This document shows positions 24,540 through 37,881 of a DNA stretch of 60,000 nt, in pieces. Source of the DNA: Acanthaster planci (taxonomy: Eukaryota > Echinodermata > Asteroidea > Valvatida > Acanthasteridae). Below the pieces are notes generated by a model. It searched no databases and was not told the DNA's origin. It was given only the letters and a program-made list of their open reading frames with translations. A program made the position numbers and the translations under genes. Each line of letters starts with the position of its first letter. Within the stretch, counting starts at the first letter, position 1. Location: the NCBI RefSeq assembly GCF_001949145.1, contig NW_019091416.1, forward strand, positions 2,829,390-2,889,389, given 5' to 3'.

Positions 24540-26795
24540 TTTGTGTAGTGGTGGTATGACGTCGTAAGTCATCCGTAACGATAGCTCTGCTTGTAACACC
24601 AAGTTTATTTTGTCAAGGATTTCTCTGGGATATGAATTCACTCTGCAAGGTAAAACTAAAATTTACAGAGACGTGTTGTTAAACCACTTTTTCTAACTGA
24701 TCAATAAGAGATTAACTGCAAAAGTCGACCCTTCGCCGATGAAGACCACGGCTGCGGCTTTTATGATTTTTGTCAGATACTGATGATCGTGATTTAACAG
24801 ATTTCAAAGATTTAGTAAAAACGACGTCACCATTTATCGCGTTGCCAGTATCTAAAAATTCCAACAACGATGATTTTTGACAGAAATCTCCCCTTCGAGG
24901 AAACGATGACGATTCGTGTATAAATTGGGCTATTCTGGTGTTTATATTTCTCATTTGTAGTATGCATTTTTGTGGTTCGGTTTTGGTTGTGGTGATGTAT
25001 CTTTGCTAAACTTTAATGCCACAGACACACTGATGTTCAAGACCAGAAGAAGAGGTGGAATCGCTTCAGTGATTTTAACAAGAAGGAATTTTCTTGCAAA
25101 AATTGAGAACAGTCGGTACATTTTATTTCCCAGTACGCACTTACACTAAACTTTTGTACTAACACAGCCAGAACATTGCCTAGATTTGGTTGTTTTTTGT
25201 TTTGTTTTGTTTTGTTTGTTTTGTTTTTTGTTGTATAGGTCGACGTTTTGTGTTTAAAAAATATATTACCTTGAGAGGTTTGAATCCGTGTCTCCGTACT
25301 TGTACTCCCGTGGTTGTTTACATTTGGAAACAATAACCCTCTGGCTCAGTGAAACTTTGTACGTTAAGTTACAACGACCTCTCCGTTGACCCAGAGAGCG
25401 GGACCGGAAATTTAATAGAGATATCTGTATTAAAAACAGGACGTAAAAATACAGATATTTCTGTAAGGAATAATTAGAGATACACTAAAAATAGAGATAT
25501 CTGTATACGCAGATTAAATGTTAACTTTGCACGCCATATCCCGGGGTACATTTTCTTGGAAGCAATGAATTCGGGATAAATTATGTTCAAGACGAGTATT
25601 GTCGAATCCAAATATTGGAAGTGTAAAACTAAGAAAGCCGATTTTTCTCATTGTTGATTCACATTTTCAAATACTTCAATTAAACTAGTTTAATTTTCAT
25701 GTTGTTCAAATTGACTCATCCAGCTCTTTGCTTCTAAAATTTAGAGGTAAACGATATTGCTTGTAAAAGGTAGAAAAGGGAACACGTTTGTTGGAGTCTC
25801 TTTATTCATTTGGGGGATCTGTTTGTTTGTTTGTTTGCTTGTTTTTTGGGGTGTCGGGTTGTTTGTTTTTTAGAGTTGTGTGTGTTGCAGATGAGGTAGC
25901 ACTGTATATTAATGATTCATTCATGAAAACAAGACACAAACCCAACTATCGAGTGCATTGATTTATACTGTTCAAAGATTCCCAATTTTGGGATCACAGA
26001 ATTGCCTTAAGTACTCACGGGTTCTCTGTGTTTAGTTAGGGCATTTTATAAAAGTGAGCTGAAAATTATTTCGACGTTTGCAAAATTACAGTAAATTTTT
26101 ATTGAGACACGTATATGTATGTATATACTTTTAGGGCAACAGTCTTGCTCAAAAACAAAAAAAAGGTTTTTGCAGCTGTATTTAACATACATGTGCCATA
26201 TTGTTTTATGGAGCTGACGGGAAAAATGGGTTGTTAACGAAGAGCTTGGGGCGCTATAGCCTGTGCGAAAAAAGAGGTGCTACGAAGGGTACCGTCCACT
26301 CATTCAGGCCTCATTGAAAACAATGGAAAATCACCATTGTTCAGAGCTCAATAATGTGCAAGCCAACATCCCTGGGGTGTCTCCAAAAAATGTAATTATT
26401 ATTTGGTCATTAATCTTTCAATTTCTTTTCAATTTTGGGGGGTTAACCAGTTACATCTTTAATTATTCACCCAAAACAAAACCAACCCCCCCCAAAAAAA
26501 GTCGAAGTTCTGAAGTCAACACGCAGCCATTTCTCATATGGTATGCCTCTACTTTCCGGGCCTTTGGGACCATTTTTCAACCGCATTTTTTTAAATCCCA
26601 TCTGCCCTCAGATGGAAGCCCAAAGAACTAGGGACTTGATCCAGGCAAGGATTTACATAAATTCACCATATTGGGGACCAAACAATCCCCTTTTTCGAAA
26701 GATACTGTAGTGACACTTTTAATGCTAATGAGCCTGGCGGAGATTATTGCTTGAATTAGTGGACTGCCCCCCCCCCCCGAAGGCCGCCCACAGCA
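24540..26795. other. 3' flank and gene-poor stretch
   Basis: Starts with the Ly6 gene's 3' UTR, of unknown length. Includes a (TTTTG)n run at about 25190-25232, GTTT repeats at 25818-25845, and three short words around AGATATCTGTAT (about 25421-25506) in both orientations. No other gene is recognised. Confidence 0.45.
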
Positions 26796-26964
26796 TTAGC
26801 CTTTTAGAGGTATAGCGGAAACAATGGGAGGGCGCTATTTGGTTTGGGTAAAATCACAGACATGCGTTTATATGTCTGCGGGTGAAATCCTTTGTGTTTG
26901 CTCCAAATGTACCACTTCAAATAGCGCCCTCCTATTGTGTCCGCCATACTTCTAACAGGCTAAT
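26796..26964. mobile_element. Foldback element with ~45-bp terminal inverted repeats
   Basis: The left arm (ATTAGCC..TTAGAGGTATAGCGGA..ACAATGGGAGGGCGC) mirrors the right arm ending GGCTAAT with about five mismatches. The centre carries another small inverted pair (CAGACAT / ATGTCTG). Single copy here; non-coding. Confidence 0.65.
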
Positions 26965-27618
26965 GGATGCCATAATAATTATGCTTGTGTTTGTGACAGA
27001 TACGCCGAATATGTTTTGGAGGCTTTGTCATCATAGTGACCCTTGTCATTCTGCTCGTTTTTAGCAACAAAGGTGAATCATTGGAGTGCTAAGAATTAAA
27101 GGCTTTACTGTAGCCGCAACAACAATGTTGCTTTTAGTCGACTGATAAAAAATTACAATAATTTTAAAGAGTTTGGCATGGAATGCAGTTGTTAGCATCT
27201 TTATAAACTGTTGAGTACAAAAATTAACTTAAGTAAAGAACCCAGATTTAATTACTGCCTTTTCTTTTGTCCTGAAAACAATTATTAGAACAAGTGTTGG
27301 GGAATATTTAGAGTATTAAAAAGAAACATTGTTTACCATTTTCATCTGTTCAGACCGCTTTCAAAAATACCTTTAATTTTAATTGATTATGTTTTTTCGC
27401 ATAGCCTTCCTGAGTGTTTTATTGCACAGCCTACACTGATGTGAGGTGCAATGATTTCAAAGATGTTTTCCTAAAGAAAGTGGTTTCTTAGTTTTTTAAC
27501 CGGGGGTGACGAAGCCAAAACCACAGCGAAAAATAATATGTACACTTGCAGTGTGCATCTAATACAATAATTACTGCTTGATGTGAGGCCTGTCTTTGTC
27601 ACTGATGGTGAAAATTGA

Positions 27619-28562
27619 CCTTTTCACTAATAAATTCACAATTATGCACGCGTGCGCACAAATGGCCTTGGTTGCAAGAAATGTCAGCTATTGAAAAAGG
27701 TACAGAGTTGTGACTTTAATGACCATTTTCTCTCAGGTTTTCTGGCTTTGTGCAGTTTTTTTCTTCAGAAAATCCTATTAAATCGTTTTTTTTATTACAT
27801 GTAGTTTCTACTACAGTGAGATTTTTAGTGCTCTGTAGAAAGACTTTACAATCGTGTTTTTTCCCGTGCGCACGAGATTGCTGTATCTAAGCCTGTCTCC
27901 TTTCGTGGTGTTTTATAATAATAATAAAGGTACTCAATCCTTCTAGGTAGGCCTACCATCCACCCCAATCTTATGTACACAGAGGCTTTGTCTTTTCAAA
28001 CACCACTTATTTGCCAGCTTCACTCACTCAGAAATGTTTGCCTGTAAACCTTGTTACAAAGAATATGACCTGAAACGCCTCAGAAAGACGGAATTGGTTG
28101 AAACAGCCGTAACAACTGGATACCATTTCTTTCGATATTACTCCAAGCTATAACCAAGTTCAATGGTAAGCCATGTACTTACAGTTCATGTTCATTGAAC
28201 ATCAGCACGTGTTTACAATTAAAATGAACAGTTTGGCTGGAAGAATACTAACGATGTAGTTTATACTACTTATGGTGGAAGGGGGGCCGTACTAAGAAAC
28301 GGCGATCTCGTGCTTACAGGAAAAGTCAGATTTATAAAGTCTTTTTACAGAGCACTAAAAATCCTGCTTGGATTAGAAACTAATAACGAAAACGATTTAA
28401 TGGGATTCTCTGAGGAAAAAAATGAACAATGCAAGAAAACCTGACAGAAAATGATTATAAAGTCACCCCTTTGTACATTTTTCAATGGCCCGCTCACACT
28501 TCTTGCCGCCAAGGCCATTTGTGCGCATACGTGCATAATTGTGATTTTTATTAATGAAATGG
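27619..28562. repeat. Large inverted repeat, ~270-bp arms around ~400-bp loop
   Basis: 27619-27892 is matched in reverse complement by about 28290-28562. Shared blocks include CACAATTATGCACG, GCGCACAAATGGCCTTGG, TTAAATCGTTTT, ATTTTTAGTGCTCTGTA and GCACGAGAT. Divergence is roughly 15-25% by eye. It may be one palindromic element or two copies inserted head to head. No coding frame. Confidence 0.7.
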
Positions 28563-30670
28563 TCTGATGTCATCTGCATACTATCATTTTGTGGTTATGA
28601 ATTCTCGAAGATAAAGATCACTCTAGTAGCCTAATAAACGTTGAGAAATCTTTATAGCACGGTATATTTGTGCAGCATCACAGTTGATCTGTAAAATATT
28701 TTTCAACTTTTATAAATGATCACAGTCGTATTTCTCTGTAGAATACGTTGCTAGAATAAATACTCGTTAAATAATTAATTTTGAATCTTCTGAAGCGGTC
28801 TTTTATAGTTTTTTTGGCATATAAGGCAATGTGCCGGCCCCTCTAAAATGTCGGTTTTTAACGGATTTGTCTATTTGTCAAAAAGTCGGAACCACATACA
28901 ACCAAAACAACTGGACACTATTTTTTGCGTTGATGAAGGATGCTTATAGAGTTGTAGATTCCACGTTGAGTTACACCCACATGTTGCCAAGGTGGGTAAC
29001 TTACCTGCCCCTCCCTTGCTTGATATGCTATAAGCGGAATGTGAATATTAACGTGTCCAAAGTCGTAGACAGTAGGACTATGCATGATGCAGGCTATGGG
29101 TGATACCATGCAATGTACTTCCTGCACGTTCTGATAATATCATTGCTTGGTGTACTTTTTTTTTACAAAATTCACATGTCTACGAAAGCCCGCTAGTGCC
29201 AACTAGGGTCCTTAAAACTGACGATCATACCCGCATGATTTACTACCCAAAACCACAGTATGTGATCATTATTCAGACTAAGAGAGAAGTAGAGCTTACG
29301 GGTTTGCGTAATGTCATGCTGAGCTTTCTTCGATTACTGTGTAATGTGAAATCACCTGCACTGCTCACTCAAAGGTGCGTTTGACCGGCTGGAGTGCGAC
29401 CCGCTGGTAAGCGAGAGTATACTCTCGCTAACGTGGGGGGGGGGGCTATACTCCTGCATCTGGGTTTAATGCGCACGCATCCTACTTTTGTTAACTGGAG
29501 TAACGTGCTCCAAATGTCCGTAGAACTATTGCATTATTTTGCAAAGAAATTGCGTTATTTCGCAATAAAAAAGATATACATACATTTGTATACTTCAAAT
29601 TGGCACTAACGGACTTCCGTGGGGGAAATGAAGTTGAAAAACTAAAATTAGAATAAAATAAAAAGAAATTTAAAAATGCAGAAAAACTTAACCAAAAAAA
29701 AATAAATAAACAAATTAAAAATGTGGGCACTAACGGACTTTTGTACATGTCTGTGTCTCATCATATTCACTTGAGACGAGCACCGCTTGGCAAAACTTTT
29801 ATAAACATTAAAGGTACCCAACAGAATTATGTATTTTTTCCTTTTTGAAGTTATTGGAATGATGAACTATCTTTACTTTCAATAGCCAAGAGGTTATTTG
29901 CTTGTTTGTCAAACGTTTTGGGAACAGTTCTCGGTGCTGTTGCAAACGCCCTGGCGAAGTTGTATCAAATCTCTTGTCATTAATGAGCCGAGATAGTTGG
30001 ATTTTAGTATAATTTCACTATCTTTTACAGCTTGGTCTGAAATAACGACAATATAAGAGGGAAAAATATAAAATGCACCTCTTCAGAAGACGTGCAACGG
30101 AGCGTAGACTGTTGTATGTTTACGGACACGTTTGCTACGGCTGGCTTCAGCTTTGTTTCCGTGGTATTGAGCTGTGCGCCAATTCGGACGAGGTGGCGGT
30201 TTCCCATCATATTTGAAAATGGCGCATTTCCTGCAATTACGGTCTTGCGCCCGCTGTTGTCGGTCTCTAGATAAATGCGTTTCATGTCTGAGGGCATGAC
30301 AGTCACAGCGGTACGTCGAAACAGCGCCTTCTTGCCACAGGAGGTCGCGAACGCCCACAATAACGTCTTGAAGCCAAGACTAATAACTACTACCGACGAT
30401 AGTAATGATGAATCCTATATCATATGCTAACTTCAGAGACTACACAAGGGAAAATTACAACTGTCTCAGGTCATAGGCACATTAGGATTTTAAATTAAAA
30501 GCTTATCTCAATAAGAATTTTTAAGTATGTGTTTTGGAGAAAATCGGCTGACTTCGTAAGGAAATCATTTTCCAATGAAAGCAGTCCTTGGAAATGACAC
30601 CTTCATTCCACTTCAAACTAGAGCAACTTCGGGTCTAGTTTGATCGAATTGTAAAAATCACAAGCTGGTA
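28563..30670. other. Non-coding stretch
   Basis: AT-rich with a G-run near 29437-29446 and A-rich tracts near 29640-29720. A GC-richer patch at about 30070-30360 has two long minus-strand frames but no clear splice sites (see findings). No firm gene. Confidence 0.4.
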
Positions 30671-30724
30671 CACTGCAAAACCTGGGGTTACCGTGTTAAA
30701 TTTAACACCAGAGCTTCTGCAGTG
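30671..30724. mobile_element. Mini-hairpin element (54 bp)
   Basis: Ends CACTGCA / TGCAGTG surround a perfect 16-base palindrome GTGTTAAATTTAACAC (30693-30708). Looks like a very short foldback repeat; only one copy is seen. Confidence 0.5.
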
Positions 30725-33545
30725 TCCATAGGTCTCGTCGCCTTTACGCATTATAAGCTGTTGAGTTACGGGCCACTGTAAACCCCCAATAGCGGAAAAA
30801 CAAAGGCACACAAAGTCATAATTTGATGGACATGTTAACAGGCTACTTTGGGCCTATTTATTGACTTGTCGCCACCTGGCACCAAATCTTGGCTACTGGC
30901 AGGAACGTATACCCACTTTCCCGATATCGGCACCTACTTATAAATGTGTAAATTTCAGTCTTTCGGCTCACAAACCTCCCGACTAAAAAAGTTATTACTC
31001 ATAATGAATAACCAGGCGTTAATCAGGCATCCTGGAGCGACAGAGGTATCCGAAACAGGGATCACAAAAGTGCAATCGATTTCTGTCTCACAGTTTCCTT
31101 GCAAAAGTCGAATTCATTCCAACCGGAGCGGATTGCGCCGCGAAATGATTCATAACGTCAATCAAATTTCGCAACTCTTTCGCATTCATGGAGTACGGAC
31201 TGGTCTTTCTTTACTCAGTAAAACTCTTTAGCCCTTTTGAGATCACAGAAGTTGGGAACTACAACGTTTCCCCGTTATTGTGTTCAACCATAATTGTACT
31301 TTTTTCGATGACACATTTTCAATAATGCTCAGGGACGTTTGGCTCTGAACAGGGGTTCAATTAAGAATAATATTTGACGGAGCGGCTGCCCTTATTCCTG
31401 AAAGACTGCGTAAAATACTCTTTTCACCCTGAGCACCATTCGCTCATGCTTTAATGAAGGTAACACCATGAGTGTGGCAATGGGAGCTGGGGGCTACCCT
31501 CTCCGCCCCCCTCCCCTTAAAAATCGAAAATTAAAGGGAGGGTGTCGGGAAGCGAAAGAAAAGAAGAAAGAGGTGAAATGGGACAAAAATCCCCATTTTA
31601 CCAAAAAAGAATTACAATTGACCCATGTCCACTGTTACGGTCTAATGGTTTTAAATTAAGTATAGCTAATAAGTGTCCCCCCCCCAAAGTCCTCCCCTGG
31701 AAAAAGTGGTTTCCCCCAGAAAACATCTTGGCGACGCCCATGGGTAATACTACAACTGAATTACAGCTATCAACAGCAGTCGATATATTGAACATTGTCA
31801 TTAAAAGATATGAAATTAACCTGTCAGTGTAAATGAACTTTATTAAGAGTGCCCGCACGCACTCGGTAACTCTGCCCGCCAGACAGTGTGCTATGCTAAC
31901 GCTTTCCCCCTACTCGCCAATATAGTTCGCCGTACTGCGCGTTGTGTCTCCCATGAAAATCCCCTCCCGCCCGCTCACGTTTTTCCATCCTTTAATTACA
32001 ATACACACGTACTTCAATAATACCCCTACCAATATACACGTACTGTACATCAAACCAATACACGGGCACACCCAGTGTTGCGATGTGCCCGTACTGCTGT
32101 CTTCTACCCCCTTCCCCTACAAGTGAATTTAGTGTCATTCTCCTTTGTGGGTTGTATATCACAGACAGGCTGTTGGAAGATTGAAAAATAAGCCCCAAAT
32201 TCATGTTTCTCACCTCTGAAAATTGATATTCAAGTGGCACTTCCACACGGTCAAAAAGATGTGAGGAATACATACCCCTCGACCCATGGACCTACACCCA
32301 TGATAAAACTGACATTCATTATGATGAAAATCGTGATTGTAAGTCTTGGGAAAATCCTTACACGAGCAGCTGTTGCCCACTTTTCTCCTGCTTTTACACA
32401 GAAATTCAAACTTTACCGGTATTTAGCGCGATTGTTGATTGTATATTTCCCAACTTTGTCGTTTAACATGTCAGAATATGATTACTTGATTTTAAAATCC
32501 TCGTTAACTGATGCGCAATATGTCATCAATAGTTGTTTTCATCTTCACTGAAAAGAAGCTCTCTTTTCAACCCAAGATAATTACTATCAAATGGAATCTT
32601 GGCGTCTCGAATTGAATCGGGGAGGGGTGTATTGAAGTCGCTCTATAGCTCTCGCTATATTCTACCTGCTCTCTGTATTCTACCTGCCAAAAATGTTACG
32701 ATAATAGACTAGCAAAGACCAAAACTCTACGACAGGATATGAAACGACAGAGCAACAACATATTCTCAAAACAAGGGGCCTGCGCCCACCCGTTGTACTT
32801 TGAGGCGTTATAAATAGAGTATTGTTAGAGCTTGATCAAAGACACGAGAGGTATATGAGGACTCGGGAAAGGCAGGCTGAAGACGAAAATATCTCATTGG
32901 TGGAGGGGATTGCACTGTATGGAGTCAAACATCATCAGATAGGCCAATCTAAATTTGAAGCCCGCGGTAACTGTTCTAGGGCGGACACTTGAGATTTTCC
33001 TGCATAGCAAAAATGTGACTGGTTCACAAACATAACTTGGCTTGCAACCGGTTCAAATGAGCTCCCCGAATGTCGAAAAAATACTAGTTCAACTTCATTC
33101 GCAAGGTTACATTGGTTGTTATGACTTGCAATGGTGGCACTCCCAATTTCTGCATGTGAGATACTCCAAAGTTTAATTGACTGAGCTATTTTTTGTTTCC
33201 TTAAAAACGGAAAACATGAAAGGGTGCATGACTTGCTTCTTACTATGTTATTTCCAGAGAGTTAAAATCCAGTCTATATAACCGAGTGAATTAAACTATA
33301 GTACAAGACGCCTTGGCTGAAATTTACGCCTTTGAGTGTAACTGTAAGTGGGTCTCAACTCGAGCGATTCCTTTTGCAAACTCTTCCAATCCAACATTTT
33401 AGGAACTGTTTCACTAAATCTACGGGATATAGTTTCGGCGGGGGTCAAAATGTCACTACTATAACATAAGAGAGTACCCTGGACCAAACGTCTGCATGAT
33501 AGTCACTTGAATTTCAGATCGCGGGCTATGAAGCTGCGGAGTAAG
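30725..33545. other. Gene-poor stretch
   Basis: No exon recognised on either strand. C-run at about 31678-31686. Confidence 0.4.
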
Positions 33546-33975
33546 AGTAGTGTTTATTACTACACTTCATAAATATTCATGAGCAAATCAGCCGATTCCA
33601 CCTCGCGTCTGGGAAGTATAAATGATACGCGATCAGGTGACGTCATAGCGGTGAGAATCCACCTCGCTGCCGTGCGTTAGTTGTTTTCTGGTAGCATAAA
33701 AAAATCCCTCTGGAACCCGCCGCGTAAATATGTAGTCTGTGTCATGTAATCTTTAAGGAACCAGTCTAGAGTTGTATCCTAATAACTATCACAGTAAAGA
33801 CCCAAAACGTATGTCAGCACCAGACTATGAAGCCCTGTTTCTATGCACATCTGCACTCCACTATCATTACATGGAAATTTAGCAGCTGAGAAACAACAGT
33901 GGTGTCTCTGAGTACAATTAACATTAGATTTCTGTTTGAATATTTATGAAGTGTAGTTAACAAATACAGCATGGT
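33546..33975. mobile_element. Element with 20-bp perfect inverted ends
   Basis: CTACACTTCATAAATATTCA at 33560-33579 is exactly reversed at 33937-33956, and similarity continues outward (TGTTTATTA / TATTTGTTA). The ~360-bp interior is non-coding. Probably a MITE-like element; a target duplication is not evident. Confidence 0.55.
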
Positions 33976-34121
33976 TTATTTCGGGATAAAAGTGGGAATT
34001 ACTGGTCCCAAGGTGAAGGTCAGCTTGACTACCTCCCTCGGCTTTGCGTCGAAAAGTAGTCTACCTGACCTACACCTCGGGATCAGTAATTCCCACTACT
34101 TCCTCTCAAACCACGCTGTAT
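33964..34121. repeat. ~158-bp palindrome beside the minisatellite
   Basis: The arm 33964-34022 (ATACAGC.TGGTTT, AGTGGGAATTACTG.TCCC.AGG) mirrors 34066-34121. It abuts the previous element on the left and the minisatellite on the right. Confidence 0.7.
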
Positions 34122-34127
34122 TCGTAT

Positions 34128-34975
34128 AATACTGCACGATGAGAGTTGTTGCACTGCTCGATGAGAGTTGTTTGGCACTGCGCGATGAGAGTTGTTTGGC
34201 ACTGCGCGATGAGAGTTGTTGCACTGCCTGATGAGAGTTGTTTGACTACGCGACGAGAGTTGTTTGGCACTGCGCGATGAAGTTGTTGCACTGCGCGATG
34301 AGAGTTGTTGCACTGCGCGATGAGAGTTGTTGCACTGCGCGATGAGAGTTGTTGCACTGCGCGTTGAGAGTAGTTTCACTGCGGGATGGGAGTTGTTTCA
34401 CTACGCGATGAGAATTATTGTTTGGCACTGCGCGATGAGAGTTGTTGCACTGCGTGATGAGAGTTGTTGCACTGCCTGATGAGAGTTGTTTGACTATTCG
34501 ATGAAAGTTGTTTGGCACTGCGCGATGAGAGTTGTTGCACTGCGCGTTGAGAGTAGTTTCATTGCGGGATGAGAGTTGTTTCGCTACGCAATGAGAGTTG
34601 TTTCACTTCGCGATGAAAGTTGTTTGGCAATGCACGATGAGAGTTGTTTGGCAGTGCAATGAGAGTCGTTTGGCACTGCAGTGAGAGTTTTTCGGCAGCA
34701 CAAAGAGAGTTGTTCGGCAGCGCAATGAGACTTGTTTGGCAATGCAATGAGTGTTGTTTGGCAGTGCAATGAGTGTTGTTCGGCAGTGCAATGAGAGTTG
34801 TTTGGCAGTGCAATGAGAGTTGTTTGGCAGTGCAATGAGAGTTGTTTGGCAGCGCAATGAGAGTTGTTCGGCAGTGCAATGAGAGTTGTTCGGCAGTGCA
34901 ATGAGAGTTGTTTGGCAGTGCAATGGGAGTTGTTTGGCAGTGCGGTGAGTGTTGTTCAGCGGCCCAGTAAGTGTT
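34128..34975. repeat. Minisatellite, 22-24-bp unit, about 36 copies
   Basis: Variants of GATGAGAGTTGTTGCACTGC are repeated in tandem. Units come in 22-base (GTTGCAC) and 24-base (GTTTGGCAC) forms. The second half is dominated by GTTTGGCAGTGCAATGAGA variants. Long overlapping open frames on the minus strand (PNNSHCTAKQLSLHCQTTL-like repeats) result from the lack of stops in the unit and are not genes. Confidence 0.95.
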
Positions 34976-35644
34976 TTTAAGGTTGCACTACACGAATATG
35001 AGCCCATGCAGCGCATAATCCAAGAGAGAATGCGGTGACTGGTGACGTCCAGGAAGATTACGGCCTTGTAATTTTACTGGAAATTCAAAATATTGACCAC
35101 TGGGACAAATTTCTTTTCAATTCCACGAGTTTTGTTTTGTCTTTTTAGAGAGAGCGAAAAACTAAAAATTGAGAGACTTGGGGCAAGCGGTGATACAAAC
35201 CTAAAAAGTAACTTTAAAGGATCATCTTAGATCGTTAATATGCGTGGGAATACACTGAGTCAGCTGATTGTGATGTACAGGTGTAGTTGAGATTTACGGA
35301 AATGAGAGGCCAGTTTCTGACAATATAGGCCTACACTCTCTTCCTGTCAGGCAATTTTTCAATTTCTTGAAATTAATATGCTAGTAAAATATTCTCTTGG
35401 GTGATTTTTAAAGAAGCAAACGAAAGAAAAATAATTACAAGTTCTACAATTTTAATAAAATTTTTAATAAAATTTTAGCACATAGTTTTCCCTTCCCAAG
35501 GATCCCAGAAGCGGTTACTTTCAGAGGTCAGCTTTCAGGCTATATTAAAATGGACTTGGTGACCTTTTGTGATCATTCCCAATAATCACGAAAACTTGAG
35601 CCTACCATCAGATTAGCCAAACACTCTCGTCGCGCTGCGTTACA

Positions 35645-35757
35645 ACTGTCACCGCGCAGTGCAATGAAACAACTCTCATTGCTCAGCGGAACAACTCTCA
35701 TCGCACAGTGAAACTGCTCTTATCGCGCAGTGCAGCAACTCTCACTACGTGGTGCAA
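35645..35757. repeat. Small inverted block of the same minisatellite
   Basis: About five units read AACAACTCTCATTGC / CTCATCGCGCAGTGCA, the reverse complement of the main array ~670 bases upstream. Confidence 0.85.
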
Positions 35758-37782
35758 TGTGGCCTGCATAGAGCATCATACCCAGCCACATTGACAAGAA
35801 AAGATCATTTTGTAAAACACACGTAATATTTGGGGGGGGGAGGAAGCGAATGCAATACTGGGGAAATCGAGTTAAGTGGCGCCGGGCACCTCTACTGGGA
35901 ATGGGGTGAATCATGAATGTCTCGACCTCCCAAAGTAATTTGAGAAGGTCATTTTCCAAATTGAGCCACAAATCAGGCTGAGAGTCACTTCCCCTTGCCA
36001 AATCACACAAGACGTATTATTTCTACATTGCAGTGACGGGAGAAAAATAAACAGCAAGTTGATTGTGCATGCAGACGCGAAACACAATACACTTCAGTCA
36101 GCAATCCAGTTTTTCGACGGTTACCATGGAGGAATAAGAAAACATTGTGTTACAAACAACTTCTCATAATGTCCTGCAATAGATTGGTTAGCGTCATCGC
36201 TTCCTTGTTTTTGTACCTTGGCTGCAGTCTTATGTGATGGAACATAGAACTTTTGTTAAAGTTGTACTGTCCGTAATGTTCCAATTTTTTCCCTTTGCGA
36301 ACCAATTTTGAAGGATTGTGATGTCCCCTAACGATTAAATTTGGTTTTCTGCATTTTGTTTAAAGGTCTTTATAGAGTTTGGTTTAGTGGTTTAAATACT
36401 GCGCAGAAGCCTTTCTCCGGTTCATGTTAGTGACGAAATCGCAAAGCTTTATGTCAATTTTGATCGAAGTTCAAGCATAATTTTATGCATGCTGTGATCG
36501 ATAGGCTCCAAAGTGCTTTTTGTTCACAAAAATATGGGACGAAACCTTTCGTGGCCATGTTCTGACAAAGTCACATGGAGGAAATAAAAGAAATTTTCCC
36601 ACCTGCCTACGTCTGCTATAAAGGTTTTCCAGTCACGTGATTTTTGATGGTCAGCGTTCTGTTTATACCAAGGTGCGCGGAAATGCTTGCACCTTCAAAG
36701 TCTCTTAACATTCTGGCGTACATGAAACTGCCAACAGAAATACACAGATTCGAAAATGCATGAGCCTCCATGGACACGAGACGCTTCCTGAAATGCCTTT
36801 GCCCGTCATGTAACGCCACTTTAAAAACTTCTGTAAGCCTTCGCAGGGTTAATTAAGTTATCGTGCTCGTGTAGTGTTTACGTACTTATCCGTCTAGGAC
36901 AAATTTCGTTGTCTTGGCGCTGGAGTTGCTTGAAGGGCTTCAGGTGGACCCTTCGATATTGAACATTTACAAGTGTTACCCGATAGTAGGGGAGCACATC
37001 AGAACTTGGGGACTGTACCCAGAGAATTCCCACAAGTCGGAGACAAAATCTTTCCCCCAAAAGAGAAATTGTCACCTGAAACAGCAATTTTTATTTCAAG
37101 TTGGCTGGGGGTATCTTCCTTTGCCGCGCCCTCTCATTGTTAATGCCATAAACGGGCTCAGTGGGAATGTAAAAGACACCCTAAGCTGCCGTTTAAACAT
37201 GTTACAAATGAAAATTTTACAATTTACACCTGGGATTTCAATCGGGAGTCTGCAAAACAAAACGACCGCTATCAATATGAATTTACATAGTAGGTACCTA
37301 TTGATCCCTCAAAGTAAATTGAGCGGCATGGGGCACAAAAGCAATTTAAAAACTGCTGGAACGAAATCGATAATTGAAAAGTAATGGAAAGACTAAGGAA
37401 AAGATAAAAGATCGATCTGATTTTTGTTTTAGAAACTCCAGCGAAATGTTGGCTTGTATGTTATGAAGCCCGAGCTGGACCAAGTGACGGTGCAATTTTC
37501 CTAGCTACGGAGGCTCCTTTACTCGGAACTGCCCTTCGCTGGTTCACAAGTGACCATGAAATGCACGCGTTACGGTTGAGTTGCTACCAACAAAATGAAC
37601 ATTCCCGACCAATATGGCCTTTTCCTCAACCGATGAGGGAGTGCTTCTGCTCAAGGCGGATAGAGCCCTGAACTTTGTTGACTGTTTTCAGTGTCGATCG
37701 AATTAGTGCTGTACACTAACCTGCAGAGACGTCATCAGTCCCCTGCAGCACCGCTACCTTCACGTACATGTTGATTGTAAAG
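35758..37782. other. Gene-poor stretch
   Basis: G-run at about 35831-35840. A 156-codon open frame (36914-37384) has no recognisable domain or splice structure. Nothing else seen. Confidence 0.4.
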
Positions 37783-37881
37783 CAAACAAACAAACAAACA
37801 AACAAACACCCAAACAAACAAACAAACAAACACCCCAACACCCAAACAAACAAACACCGCGCAAACAAACAAACAAACAAA
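37783..37881. repeat. (CAAA)n simple repeat, left of gap
   Basis: CAAA/CAAAC repeats with CACCCCAACACCC interruptions running into the gap. Its reverse complement lies on the other side at 38127-38190. Confidence 0.95.

Noticed and set aside
34083-35016. Several overlapping minus-strand open frames up to 137 codons with Asn/Gln/Ser/His/Leu-rich repeats
   Set aside because: They are translations of the minisatellite in more than one frame; the unit simply lacks stop codons.
36914-37384. 156-codon plus-strand open frame
   Set aside because: No recognisable family and no splice context.
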